64,000 nucleotides of DNA from Ricordea florida (taxonomy: Eukaryota > Cnidaria > Anthozoa > Corallimorpharia > Ricordeidae), in the NCBI GenBank assembly GCA_949710005.1, contig OX453282.1, positions 2,997,001-3,061,000 of the forward strand, written 5' to 3'. This document shows positions 1 to 14,300 of this stretch, piece by piece. A program made the translations under genes and the position numbers. Numbering within the stretch: position 1 is the first letter of the stretch; each line of letters opens with the position of its first letter. The notes beneath the pieces are model-generated. The model was not told where the DNA came from. It worked only from the letters and a program-made list of their open reading frames with translations, and searched no databases.

Positions 1-339
1 GATAGAAACACGGTACATGTTTTCTATTTCTTAAATATATACAACTGATCTGCTGGACAGATATGTACCAACGCAGCCACTTCAATCTTCCCCAAGGGGT
101 CATATGAAGGTTCCTCAGTCCAATACTAGGAATGGTGTCGCCTAAAACGCCCCATGCGCTAAGGTAAACGAGGACTGTAAACTTGCCAACCAACCACTTT
201 GATCACAAACATGTCGACCACGAGGTCGGTACAAGAGCCTTATCACGTGATTACATGATAGGTACACATTTCGTACAAAGTTAAAAAGTTCAGTCGCGAC
301 AAATGGTGACAGATCATTTTCCGTCTGTACACCGACACT

Positions 340-600
340 TTGGTATAGCCAACCCGATCATTCGAGACTTGCAGCTGACCTCTGTTCTTTTAACCGTGAT
401 CTCAAGACTTATTTGCTTTCAGATGTCGACTTGATTTTTAATTATTTTTTTTGTTATTTTTAGGGTAGTATTTTAGTTGATTTTTCTTTCAGTTTGGATT
501 TCAGTGAACTTGATGTGCAGCGTCTTAAAACTTTAGGATAATATTAAGTCTTATAGTATAAGTATTAATACTAATTATTATTATTATTTATTATTCCTGT
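340..600 (+). repeat. LINE 3' remnant
   Basis: A short frame (ADLCSFNRDLKTYLLSDVD) resembles the end of LINE reverse-transcriptase proteins and is followed by an AT-rich tail with ATT units. Bases 1-339 hold nothing I can name; the missing 5' exons of gene A are not recognisable there. Confidence 0.45.
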
Positions 601-640
601 TTGAGTAGCATTGCCATATATGATCTGTTTATTCACGCAG

Positions 641-945
641 GTCGTAACTCTCCAACGACCCTTGGGATGGAGAATGGAGAAATTTCAAACGATCAGATAA
701 ATGCCAGCACTTATATGCATGATCATGAACCTTATAGAGCCCGCCTCGGACACCTTAATTCATGGTGCGGCAGGCCGTCTGTGCCCCTTTATCTTCAAGT
801 CGATCTGCTGGCTACTTTTCATATAACCGCTATTGCCACCCAGGGAAACCATGATGAATGGAATAAATTTGTCCAGCAATACAAACTGGAATTTTCTCTT
901 GATGGATTCGAATGGGACTTTTACCAGGATGAGATGGGCGCCACG
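641..945 (+). CDS. Gene A exon: first F5/8C domain, N-terminal two thirds
   Basis: Follows acceptor TTCACGCAG. Starts in phase 1 and ends in phase 0 before a weak donor (GTTTGT). The peptide has discoidin landmarks: LGMENG near the start, then RLG, SWC and YLQVDL, then TQG, and YKLEFSLDG with a W near the end. Compared with the second F5/8C domain, the usual cysteine just before the LGMENG segment is missing. Confidence 0.82.
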
Positions 946-3900
946 GTTTGTAGAAATGAGAACAATTTCAGACGTTAAATACTATAAAAACGCAATAAAC
1001 GCCTTATCACCACTGCATTAACGAACGCTTTTCATTCCTGTAATTCACGTTCATTTAAAACGTTGCTGTGGCATCATCAATAACATAACTTATTTCAGGA
1101 GCCGATTTCTAAAAGTCCCCATCTCCCATACAAGCCCTTGGAGTCAACCCTTCCTGATGAAAAGCTATTTATAGAAATAGTTTTCGTGGAACATTTATCA
1201 CGCCCTAATGCGTAATAACCAATCAACCAATCAGAGCGCAGCTCAGTCATGCTCATTTACTTGTGTTTTTTGTGTTCTAAAGAACCTTTGACAACAATGG
1301 CGGAAAGCGTGGGGGGGGGGGGAAATGCAGTCGTCCTCGGAAACAATGTATTTTCGCGGGAAAGCCTGTTCTAAATATAATTCTTTACGGCAAGGGTTGG
1401 TTCAAGAGTGCAGCACATATGGAGGCTGCAAGTAATCGGTTCCTGCTAATTTACCACACTAACCCCGGAAACGTTAGCTTCCCATTAAATCTTACGGTGA
1501 TGTAACTTACATCACCAACCAGTTTGGTGAACCGTTTTTTGTGTTTCGATTTCCCACAGACGCAGCACCAGTTTCTTTAGAAACTCCTTTGTAATAACAA
1601 AACAAGTGGAACAGGCGCTACGTGCTAAGCGCATAATGAGTGATGAGTAATGATGATGATGATGGTGATGCTTATAATGGTGATGATGATTATAATGGTG
1701 ATAACTATGATGATGATAATAATAATAATGATGATGATAATGATGATGATGATGATGATGATGATAACAGGGTGTTCATTAGGTATCGGAGATCGGAGAA
1801 TTCTCCGGCTACTACGAAGAATTCTCCGGCCAAATTTAGATGGCCTGAGCTAGTTTTAAATTCAGACATGGAGCGCTTTCAGAATATTCTCCTGTTACTT
1901 TACACGATTCTCCTGCTACTACAATTCTTACTGAAAACCCTTTAACAATAGTAAGAATTCTTGCTTTGTTTCAGGAAATGATTCATAGCTAAATATTCTT
2001 AAAATTATCCACACCCTTAACTGCACCGAAGTGCCTCCCTTACTGTCCTTTCTTTTTCGCGATATATCGATTTCGACAACACATATTTTCTGTATTTTTA
2101 GAACTTTTCTGGGAATGTGGACGGCTACACGGTGACAAACAAATCGTTTTCTGAAAACGTTTACACCAGATATGTTCGTTTCTGGCCGACTTTCGTGTAT
2201 GCGGAACCATGTATGCGTGTTGAAATTTACGGACAAAGTCCTATTGACAGTGATGGTAAGTCAAAAAAGCATTGAAAACACGTCTAACTAGTTAAAGTCA
2301 CGTTAAAAACTTGAATAACTCGATAAAAACCTGATGAAACCTGCTTGACCTGCTACAGCCAGCTGAAAGCTAGTCTTGTAAAGGCTGTCTAAAACTATCA
2401 AAGACGAAGTATCTTTTTAAGCCATGTTGGTATTCAAAAATACAAAACTGATGGGCCATCGGAACATAGTCTCAAAACGGTCTGTAATAGTTTTAGTTCC
2501 CGTGTGACTTGTTTATTCAGCGTTGTTTTTGTTTTTGGCTTCCCCCTTGTTCTTTGTTAAGGTTTCTTCTCTCAACATTTATCATTTCATTTATTATATT
2601 ATTTTATTAACTTTTTACCATTTTCAATCTTGCGGCAGTGATGAGGCGCATAACGCAAAATAACGAAACGAGAAGTATAGCACAACACGACATTTTATGA
2701 CAAAGAACTCATCATGACATACGGCAACATGAAATGTCGTGACCTATAACGCAATATGAAATGTGGTGACCTATAACGCAACATGAAGTGTCGTGACCTA
2801 TAACGCAACATGAAATGTCGTGACCTATAACGCAACATGAAATGTCGTGACCTATAACGCAATATGAAATGTCGTGACCTATAACGCAACATGAAATGTC
2901 GTGACCTATAACGCAACATGAAATGTCGTGACCTATAACGCAACATGAAATGTCGTGACCTATAACGCAACATGAAATGTCGTGACCTATAACGCAACAT
3001 GAAGTGTCGTGACCTATAACGCAACATGAAACTTCGTGACAAACATCGGGAAGACACACTGGTCGTGACAATTACTTTGTGCACGCCTTCGTGGCACAAA
3101 CTTTCTTTGATAATATGATTTTTATGATTTATGTCACAGATCGCCCGACTTCCGTTTTGGATGTCACCGTGTACGACGTAGGACTTCATGAATTTAGCGT
3201 CAGGTGGAAACTTCCCCCTGTGTATTCTTCCGCTAAAAAAACGACGGGCTACAAAATAACATGTCAAAACGTTGCCGAAGAAAAAAATGTTACAGTAGAC
3301 GTGGGTGGCGATCATGCCAATTTCACTATGACAAACCTTAAAAGACAGACCCGCTACCATGTTGGCATATTGGCTTTTAACGACAATGGCGAAGGAAACA
3401 AAACATCCCTAGAAGTGACAACAAATACTGGTAAGTTGTTTCTCGACTACTTGGCCCAAGATATAGATAATAATAGCACCTCCGCTGTCGTAATATTCAA
3501 TCTTTTAACTAGAAATACGACTCCCGCAAAAACCTCGCGAAGCTAGTTTTTGAAGAAGTCACAATGCTTTTATATTTGATTTTATTGGTGCAAATTACAT
3601 GATCAGTATTACCGGTCAACACAGTGCTTAAAAATTGACCTTCACTTAGCTCTTTCACTGCCATTGAGATTGCACCAGAGGGAATAGAAGTAAAATTATT
3701 TATCTTGACAGGGAATACAGAGTCGATGAAGTACCACAACAATATTCACTTAACACAAATTGAAAATGATTGTAAATCTTTTGCAGGTGAAATCTTGAAG
3801 AGTTGATATGAATGCTTGTGTTTACTATGGTGTAAAAACCCGTTTTTTTTTTTTAGTTTTATTTTCTTGGTCTCTGCTGCTTTGTCTTCTTTGTTTTAAA

Positions 3901-6900
3901 TCCCTTTTAAACGCAATCTGCTCTTACACCAAGGATGAGTTGAATGCTCCAATTATTTTTTGTTTATGTTTTTTGGTTATAATTGCATGAGATTCATTGT
4001 AAGAAGAATCTTCTGATTAGATATTTCATTGTCTACTGCAGTCATTATTTCATTCCTAGGTAACCACAATTGAGAGCATTATGAATAGTGCATGTTTCAA
4101 TTTGTGTACTCTCTTCAGTTGCAATGGTACCCCCAGTGGTAGATAGAAAAATTCCTCTTCTCTCAAAAGAGATGCCATATCAACAGAAGTGTGAGATACA
4201 ATGTCGTTACATCCCAAAAAAATTGGGGGTAAAACAATTGGATTCTACAAAAACTTTGAATAAAGGTTTGGTAATAGTGAGTGCCGACTGTATAGTATGT
4301 GGTTGTGCTAATTTTAGGCCATATCATAAAATCAATACATGTAAGAAAGAGTTATTGAAATCTTAATATGTTGAAAAAGATTGCTGCACTATGTACTCCT
4401 GTAAAAAAATAATGTTAAATCAACATCAATCAGTCAAAAGTATATACCACATGAAAGTTTAATTGTGCTGTTACAGAAACAGGCAAAATATCCATACCCA
4501 GCAAGAGAAGATTATATTATTTTGAATAATTTCTATTGTAAAAACTGCAGAAGAAAGATTTAATGTAAGGATGGTATTTCATCGAAAAAGTCATGGCAGC
4601 CAGAGGTACTGAACTGTAACCAATATGTAACGAGAAGCACTATCATTATATTATTATCATTATTATTATTATTATTACTATTATTATTACTGGTTTGATA
4701 TTATTACTATTGTTATATTTTTTACGTTAAACATAATATATTTTTATGGGGTGGGATGCATGTCCTAATCTTTGTAAAGGTATTGTTACTTTACTACTAC
4801 AAGCTATACAAAAATCTTCTTAATAGGCTTTCCATCAGAGGTGGTAGTAATCAAAACAGCTCCAAACAATACCATTTCTTCTTAAAGGCTTGGAATCTAG
4901 TGCGGTCAATTGTCTATAAAGTTTGAGTGGAAAATCATTATTGAAAGCATAGGGCGTTTAGAAAACTTGAAACACTTGTTACTACATACAGCACACTTGC
5001 AATGAATATATGAAACAGATCATAAACATTTTGGCATTACAAAATTTATTTTCTTCTTTATATAGTTTTTCCAATGTAAAATGTTAACTGTATGGTGTGG
5101 TTGTTATGAAATATTGATATTTGACATCATAAAAATGAAGTAAACAGTAGAAAGTAACAAGGTTAATATGTTATGTCTAACTTTGCAAATTAAGGCTTGA
5201 ATTGACATTTCATTTGTGGGAAAAGGGCAAGGGTCCTAGATAGCAATATCATCTCGGAGGTGGGGGGGTCATTGCACTCTAAGGTAAAACTGACCCATAA
5301 TTTGTGAAAAGGCTATGAAACTTGCTGTCTCTATGTAATATTATTGAAGCCTTTCAATCAGAGCATACATATATATGTATAGAGAAATATTACTCAGAAG
5401 TCAGTTATAACATTTGCTTTATTTTCAAATGGTCGCATTGATCACTGATGATATTGCAGAACCAGTACTTTATAGTGACACTGGGTATATATTCTGTTGA
5501 AAATGCTAAACATAACTGCTTGATCAAGAAAATTTACAATATTTTCGCTGTTGCAATGATATCAGATCACATCGTTGTAAATGATTGTTATAACAACTAC
5601 AACTCTCTGTGCTGGGAATTTCTTCAAAATGGAAACGCTATCGTTTTATTATGAAAAATACCTACTTACATCCTCTTGTAATCTGTCGGTCGTCTTCCGA
5701 TTCCGTTTTTAGACTAATAGAATTATTTTCCAGAGGCATCTCCAATCGTTGAAGTTGTTTCTACTCGGTTTCCCTTCTAAGCCGTTTTGCTAAATTTAGT
5801 ACGCTAATATATTTCGTTATGTAATCGTTCACTCATGTTCTGTATTTCTATCAATAACACATTCAAATTCCAAACTAACTTGATTGAATTCCTGGTCCTT
5901 TTCCCTGCTGTTTCGTTTGCCTTTTTCTAGAGCGAGCAGTTTTTGTCTTTGCTGCGATGACGGATGTCTGTCGTTATTCTCCCCGCTGTCGTTTCTCTAT
6001 CCCTGCTTTGAGTCGTGCTTTCCTTGTGTTGATTTTCACGGTATTCGAACTTATTCGGCGACGATGTCGAGCTAATCTTTCTTGAATATCTCGGAGATCA
6101 TCTTGCTGGGATGTACTTCCAGGACGAGTGAAATCGGTTTCCACAAAATTTACATTTCTTTCAAAAAGGCATCACCGAATTCGAAATGGCGATTCAGCAG
6201 TTCTCAAGTACACTACTATTGCCAGGTAACCTGGCCTGCGAACGGACACCTTTAAAATATTTAACAATTATTCGCCGAAGGCGAAGTGATTATCGGTGAA
6301 TATTCACCGAGACGAAGTCGAGGTGAATATTCATCGATAATCACTGAGCCTGAGGCGAATAATTGTTTTAGTATAAATACATAGGTGATTATTTCAAAAA
6401 AAGAAAAAAATGCATTGTACATCACGAAAAAATATATTTCATCAAAAGCGCGCGAACGACTGGCAGCCATTTTGTTCGTCGAGGTGATTATCGGCTGATA
6501 ATCCGAGATAGCGAACCAATGAGAGCGCGCGGTTTTGTATAATCACCCGAGTATTTCTACTAAAGATATATATATATTTAGTATAATTTTAGAGCTGAAC
6601 ACAGTGTTTCCAGCAATCTGATTGGTTGAGTGTACTCGCCATATGACGTTATATTCACCGCGCTAGGCGGTGAATATAAAGCAAAACAAAATGGCTGCCA
6701 GCAGCCGGTTTGTAAATGTTTCCGACGAGGAAATCTCAGAAATTAAAAGTAGTGCAGTCCCGAAAACAACGCAAAATGCAACAAAATATGGTGTTAAACT
6801 TTTCAAAGGTATGTCAGCCTCTTCCGTTGGGCTTATTATTTTACTTTGAAACTTTACAAACAGAAACAGTACCGATAACAACGGCTGAAACAGCTAATTA

Positions 6901-8332
6901 ACTGTCGTAACTCTTAATTTACCTTACACAGAATGGTTCGCTTAACAAACCGAATTCGAAACAGAGTTTAAGTGCATGGAAATCAAAGAAATGAACAACT
7001 GCCTTTCAAAGTTTTATTTATCAGCAAGACGACAAGACGGAAGCCATTACAAGAAAACAAGTTTGTTGTCAATCAGAGCAGCCCTAGATCGACCCATGTG
7101 ACATTTATACCGGAAATAAAATGTGTTGAATCCCGATTTCTCTGTTGTTCAGCTCTGAAACTAGAAATACGACTCCCGCAAAACCTCGCGAAGCTAGTTT
7201 TTGAAGAAGTCACAATGCCTTTAGCTATTATCCTAATCCCCATTACTATATTCGTTATGCTTTGTTTGGTACACAATTATTGACACCCTGTGCAAATGAC
7301 ATGATCAGTATACCACTCAACACAGTGCTTAAAAAGTTAACTTCATTTAGCTCTGTCACTGCCACTGAGATTGCACCAGAAGGAATAGAAGTAACATTAT
7401 CCGTTATCCTTACACGGACTAGTATGACCATAATATTCACTTAAAACAAATTGAAAATTATTGTCAATCTTTTGCAAGTGAAATCTTGAAGAACTGATAT
7501 TAGTGCTTGTGTTTACCACAGCGTAAAAACCTGTTTTTTATTTTAGTTTTATTTTCTTAGTCTTTACTGCTTTGTCCGCTTTGTTGTACATCACTTTTAA
7601 AAGCAATATATTCTTACACCAAGGATGAGTTGAATGCTCCAATTATTTTTTGTTTATGCTCAATAATTTCTTATCATTGCATGAGATTCGTTGTAAGAAG
7701 AGTCTTCTGATTAGATATTTTATTGTCTACTGCAGTCATTATTTCATTCCTAGTGAATAGTGCACGTTTCAATTTGTTTACTCTCTTCAGTTGGAATGGT
7801 ACTCCCAGTGGTAGATAGAAAAATTCCTCTTCCCTCAAAAGAGATGCCATATCAACAGAAGTTAGAGATACAATGTCATTACATAAAAAAATTGAGGGTA
7901 AAATTATTGGATTCTACAAAAACTTTGAATAAAGGTTTGGTAATAGAGAGTGCCTACTGTATAGTATGTGGCTGTACTTTTTTTAGGTAATCATAAAAAC
8001 AATGTAAGAAAGAGTTATTGAAATCTTCATGTGTTGAAAAAAATGGCTGCACTACATACTCCTGTAAAAACATTAATGCAAAATCAACATCAAGCAGTCA
8101 ATAGTATATACCACATGAAAGTTTAATTGTGCTTTTACAGAAACAGCCAAAATATCCATACCCAACTAAAGAATAGTATATGATTTTGAATATATGAAAA
8201 TTTCAATTATAACAACTGCAGAAGAAAGATTTAATAGTAAGGTATTTCATAAAAAAAGTCAAAGCAGCTCGAGGTATTGAACTGTAACCAATGACATATA
8301 GTAACGAGAAGCACTATTATTATATTATTATC

Positions 8333-8374
<42 letters not shown>

Positions 8375-11300
8375 TACTGTTATTGATATTTTTATTATTA
8401 GTGTTATATGTTTTTATGTTTTTCTTAATCTATATTGTTATGGGATGGAATGTATGTCCTTATCTGGGTAAAGGTATTGTTCCTCTACTACTACAAGCAA
8501 TACAAAAATCCTCTTGATAGGCTTTCCATCAGAGGTGGTGGTAATCAAAACAGCTCTAAAGAATGTCATTTCTTCTTTAAGGCTTAGAATCTAGTGCAGT
8601 CATTTGTCCATAAAGTTAGTGTGGAAAATCATGATTGAAAGCATTGGGCATTTCTGAAACTTGAAACAATATGTTACTATATACAGCACACTTGCAATGA
8701 ATGTATGAGAAAGATCATAAACGTTTTGGCATTACATACTTTAGTTTCTTCTTTATAGTTTTTCCAGTGTAAAAGGTGAACTGTATGTTGTGGTTGTTAT
8801 TAAATATTGGTATTTGATATCATAAAAATGAACAGTAGTAAGTAACAAAGTTAATATGTTATGTATAATTTTGCAAATTAGGGCTTAAATTAACTTTTCG
8901 TTTGTGGGAAAAGGGCAGGGGTCCTAGATAGCAATTTTATCAAGGGCTCATAGAACTGTAAGGTAAAACTGACCCATTGTAAAAAGGCTATGAAACTTGT
9001 CTGTCCCCACACACTATTACTGAAACCTTTCAATCAGAGAATACAGTACTTAGTGACACTGGGCATCTATTCTGTTGAATATGCTTAACATAACTGCTAG
9101 ATCAAGATGATTAACAATATTTTCACTGTTGCAATGATATCAGATCACATAGTTATAAATGATTGCTATCACAACTGCAACTTTCTGTGTTGGGATTTTC
9201 TTCAAAATGGAAAGGCTATCGTTTTATTACGAAAAATACCTTCATACATTCTCCTGCAATATGTTGCTCGTCTTCCGATTCCGTTTTTAGAATAATAGAA
9301 TTGTTTTCCAGAGACATCTCTAATCGTTGAAGTCGTTCCTCCTCGGTTTCCCTTCGAAGTCGTTTTGCTAAATTTAGTTCGCCAGTATATTTCGTTATGT
9401 AATCGTTCGCTCATGTCCTGTATTTCTATCAATAACACATTCAATTTCAAAATTAACTTGGTTGAATTCCTGGTCCTTTTCCCTGCTGTTTCGTTTGCCT
9501 TTTTTGGGGCGAGCAGTTGTTGTCTTTGCTGGGATGTCTGTTGTAATTCTCCATACCATCGTATCTCTGGCTGTGCTTTGAGTCGTGCTTTCCTAGTGTT
9601 GATTTTCACGGTATTCGAACTTACTCGACTACGATTTCTTGCTGCTTTTTCTTGTATATCTCGGAGATCTTCTTGCTGGGATGTACTTCCAGGACGAGTG
9701 AAATCGGTTTCCACAAAATTTACATTATTTTCAAAAAGGCATCACCGAATACGCAATGGCGGAAATTCAGCAATTTGTCAAATGCGCTACTGTGGCCTGG
9801 TAACCACGCCTGCGAACGGACACCTTTAAAATATATATATATATATACATATATAAAAACTCTCGGCTCGATTTACTCGGGCTTGCGAGCCACGTGGTCT
9901 GACCGAAGGAGACACGATTAGTAACCTCGCTTCGCGAGGAATTATACTAAAACAATTATTCGCCTCAGGCTCAGTTAATATTGGCGAATATTTACCTCGC
10001 CTTCGGCTCGGTAAATATTCGCCAATATTAACTTCGCCTTCGGCGAATAATTGTTAAATATAAATATATATATATAAATATGTATATATATATACATATA
10101 TAAAAACTCTCGGCTCGATTTACTCGGGCTTGCGAGCCACGTGGTCTGACCGGAAGCGACACGATTAGTAACCTCGCTACGCTCGGCCTTCGGCCTCGCT
10201 TCGCGAGGAACAAAAACAGTAACTGCTGTAACCTATGTAATTCTTGCAGACTACCTCTTATACACCCATTGTTTTATTATACAATTTATACATGCAACAT
10301 ATTTTAATTGCATATACATTTTTAATATTATTCACCATTTTTCTTTTTTTGTGTCCTCAATTAGTTGTAAAAACGTAATACACTGACACATTAATAAAGC
10401 TCTTACTTTACTTACTTACTTAATTCCTTGCTGAATTCGCACAACTTTAAACGCATGCACTTTTGCCAGCAAAAAAAAAGAAAAAAGAAAAAGAAACAGG
10501 CTGGAATGGGATTCGAACCGGCGACCTCAAGAATGCCGGTCCGAGGCTCTATGAGGGTCTCCCAGGGGGGGTCCTTGTTCCCTTGTTCCCTTCCAAAATT
10601 GCCCTATGTTACCATGTTCCCACACATTTTAGTAAATTGTTCCCCTTTGTAATTTTTTAGAATTTTGTTCCCCTGTTCCCAAAAATTGGCTAATGTTCCC
10701 TTGTTCCCTTCGATATTTTGCCAATGTTCCCTTGTTCCCCAAAACCCCTGGGAGACCCTCCTCTATCAGTTGGGCTAAACCAGCCAATCACCTGTTCCCA
10801 AAGAGGACAACAGTGCATTTCAAGTGTAGGATTTGTTTCATAGAACGGAGTGGTTGATATACTATAAAATTGAAATAAAATTTGGTGTTTGACATCCTTG
10901 AGTCGATAGGTCTCTCCGTGATTTCGGAAACCATCATTTCTTTTCCTCAAAATGTCTCTGTATTGCAGGAAACTACAAATTGCTTAGTTCTGGGAGAGAA
11001 AGGGTCTCATATTTTGATGAGCATATTTTCCCAATAAAAACGAGGGTTGTTAAAACTTATCTCTTCTTCTAACACTTTTGCTGAAGGATTTTTGCTTCTT
11101 TCTTCATACTCAGCCTGTCTAAAAGGATGGACTCGATTTCAATGGAGATGTTATCTGCTCGTCCACAAAACTCCCAAAACATGGTCCGACGCTAGCATTA
11201 ATTGCCAAAATCTCAATTCACATCTGGTTTCAATCCAAAGCTTGGAAGAAGACCAGTTTCTCACGTCCCAAGTAACGTCCTTGGGCGGGGCCAGTGCGTT

Positions 11301-14300
11301 TATTGGTCTTGAGGGGCATTTCGAACCGGGAACCAACTGGACCGACGGTAGCGCAATCGGGTATACAAACTGGGCGCCACCATCACTGCCCACAGTTTCA
11401 CCTCTAGACGCATGCGTGTCAAAAAATGCTGATACTGGCCAGTGGTTAAACACCAGTTGCTTAGTAACAAAACCATACATATGCGAACGGAAAGGTGGGC
11501 TGAATTTTTTTAACATTTTACCGCAAATTAAAACTGTATATATTTGCTGAGTCGGCGCCGGAAATTCAGCGCGTCAATTCAACGACGCTAACCTTAAAAC
11601 TTTTTTATTTTCCACGCTGAATCAAGTCGGTTCGGCTTGCTCAAAAATGACGGTGAAAACTCATCAACACAATGACGATATCAAAATAAACGACACATAA
11701 AAACTGTTGTAACAACATAAGAATTGCAAAACATAAAACGCCGCGTTTTTCAGATACAGGTGGAAAACATGAGAGCCAATCACGATTAAAGTTTGGTTGT
11801 AACTGAATATGAAACTGGCGCGAGATTTCCTCGCCGATAAACCACGGTAGCTATGGAAACCAAACCATTCCTGAATTTATCCTTAACTGAAAAATTTGTG
11901 CATTCACGGTTCAGGAATCGAGAAATTCAAATTCTACATATTTCGGTAGAATGTAGAGATCTCCCAGATTTATCTAATACTGTTATCTATTTCCAACTAT
12001 AGGATTTTACTCAAATGGCACCGGTGATTGCAGAGAAATCTCCGTTGGCATGGAGACGGGCCTTATTTCAAATGAGAATATCACTGCCGCTTCTTCGATG
12101 TCACCCTATTCCAGTGCGGCGGCTCGACTGGGGAATCATATCGGTTGGTGCGACGCAGCCGTCATTAGTGCGTACATACAAGTTGATCTTGGCAATATGC
12201 ATTACATCTGCGCAGTAGCATCTCAAGGGGTACTCAGGAATGTACCCAGTTACGTCACAAAATACGCGGTTTTATTATCCCTGAACGGAACTTATTGGGT
12301 AGAATACGAAGAGGTGAGGATTACAAGTGCAAACTAGGGTGCCTATTGGTGGAAACAGTCAAGGATCTGTATATGTTATAAGACTATCTGCCTGTCAAAT
12401 TTGGAAATAACTGGACAGCCAAATTGTACAAGTCCGAAGGAGAAGGCCAATTTGGCTATCAGGTTTTTTTAATCGAATTATTTCCAAATCGGACAAGCAT
12501 GTAGGATGTAGTCCTGTTACCTGTTAATTATAAAGCATCCTAAAAGTACCCCATTTACTTTAAATTTGGACAGTTTGCAATTATTAATAAAAATATATAC
12601 TCTTGACAGTATTGGATTAACTGATAGCAGGAGCAGTATACTTAATCGTGGAATTCTGTCCGTAACATTTACGACTGTAGGAAACAGGAGTAATAAAACA
12701 AACTGGTTTCTCACTTGGCAAAGTAAACGGAAGAAATAACGAATTTTCATCAAAGCTACAACAAGGTGCAACAAGGTCCACCTGTTTGGAGTGTTAGTAA
12801 TTTTACAATGCCCTTATACATTAAAGTTCCCCCCCCTCTTATCAATGTTGCCACCAATGCAAAACCATGCTGAAAAGTGAAACATACAACATTGACAGGG
12901 GGAGAGCGAGGGGGAAGCTGGAAAATCAACAAACTTTGTGCTGGTAGTCGTTTAAAGGAAGAAGGCGTGCTTTAAACACTTAGTGTCTCAACACTTTTAG
13001 CTAAGTAGCTCGGGTTTATTGTTTTGGACAAAGATTAAATGGACATTAACTCAAAACAAGAAGAAATCAAGAACCCTTCCATGTTTGGAAATCGGATGAA
13101 ACGTGAACCGGTTTTGCATCGTTTATTTCTCTTTCTAAGAATTTTCGCGGGAGAGACTCTATCAAACACACGAAACGCGAATTAGAGCGCATATTAAAGG
13201 CCTCAAATTTGTTAAATCAATCCTGAAAGACGACTTTCTTTATCAACTCTCGTATCCTTGTTTGATGTGATGAAAAACTGCATCTCCCGTATTGAACACT
13301 GAATATAAACCTATTAAGAATATACCAAGTGAATAGCGCATTTCGCGCGTTCTGATTGGTTTCGGAAGAGAAACAAAATGGCCTCTCGTTTCGGTTTCCT
13401 AAGAGGAAATGATTTTAATAAAGGCTGGTTATTTTATTCACCTCAGTGTCAGTGAAAGTGGTGGATATTTACCTTGTTGCTTCGCGGCTCGGGAAATATC
13501 CACCACTATTCACCTCCATATCGGTGAACAATTGTTAAATGGTTTTCGTTGCAGCGATTCACTGGAAATAGAAACTATTATGGAGTCGTCCGAAACAAAT
13601 TTCGTGACGGAGTATTCGCCCGGTTTGTTCGCATTTCGCCCAAGGAATGGATTGCACTTCCCTGCATGAGATTAGAAATTTACGGGGTTCCTGCAGAACC
13701 TTTACCAGGTAACTTTTGGGTCAAATGTAAGTATCTGGTCAACTGTGAACCTACCCCTCCCCTAACACGACAAGTTAAGATAAAAGTTAAAAAGTTGGCG
13801 TTAATTTTGGGTTAGGGGAGGGATAGGTGCACTGTTGCCAAGATACAGCTGTACTTACATGGATTGAACGACTGAATATATTTGTTCACCCATCTATTCG
13901 TGGATGGAGGGGTCAGTTTCCTAAAGAACACACCAGAAATGAATTATCAAACGAGACGACTTTGTACAATCAAAGGGTACAAAATACGTTAATTACTATC
14001 TACACTGAATGTTTGAACTATGACAGTTTTCCTAAATATCTTAAAGATATGCATACTTTGCGTTAGCCTGAATACACCTTAAGAGATTCTAATATTTTAT
14101 CACTATGTAAACCTGTTACCACTACTTATGGCCTTAACTCTTTTCGTTACTTTGCATCTAAAACCTGGAACTCCCTACCTAATAATGTAAGATCTCAACA
14201 TACTTTAACTGGTTTTAGAAGACTTGTGAAAGAAATCTCCTTTTAGACAAGATATATTGAACATTTTAATATAATAGATGTAAATAGATTTTTAATGTAA

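Noticed and set aside
2715-3036. CRISPR-like array
   Set aside because: Units are contiguous with no unique spacers, and the DNA is clearly eukaryotic.
2695-3360. Minus-strand 221-residue frame with nine-residue RHFMLRYRS repeats
   Set aside because: It is the translation of the 27-bp minisatellite and runs antisense through the FN3 exon; no codon or splice support.
11151-11516. Minus-strand 121-residue frame
   Set aside because: Shadow of the C-type lectin exon, which has strong domain evidence on the plus strand.
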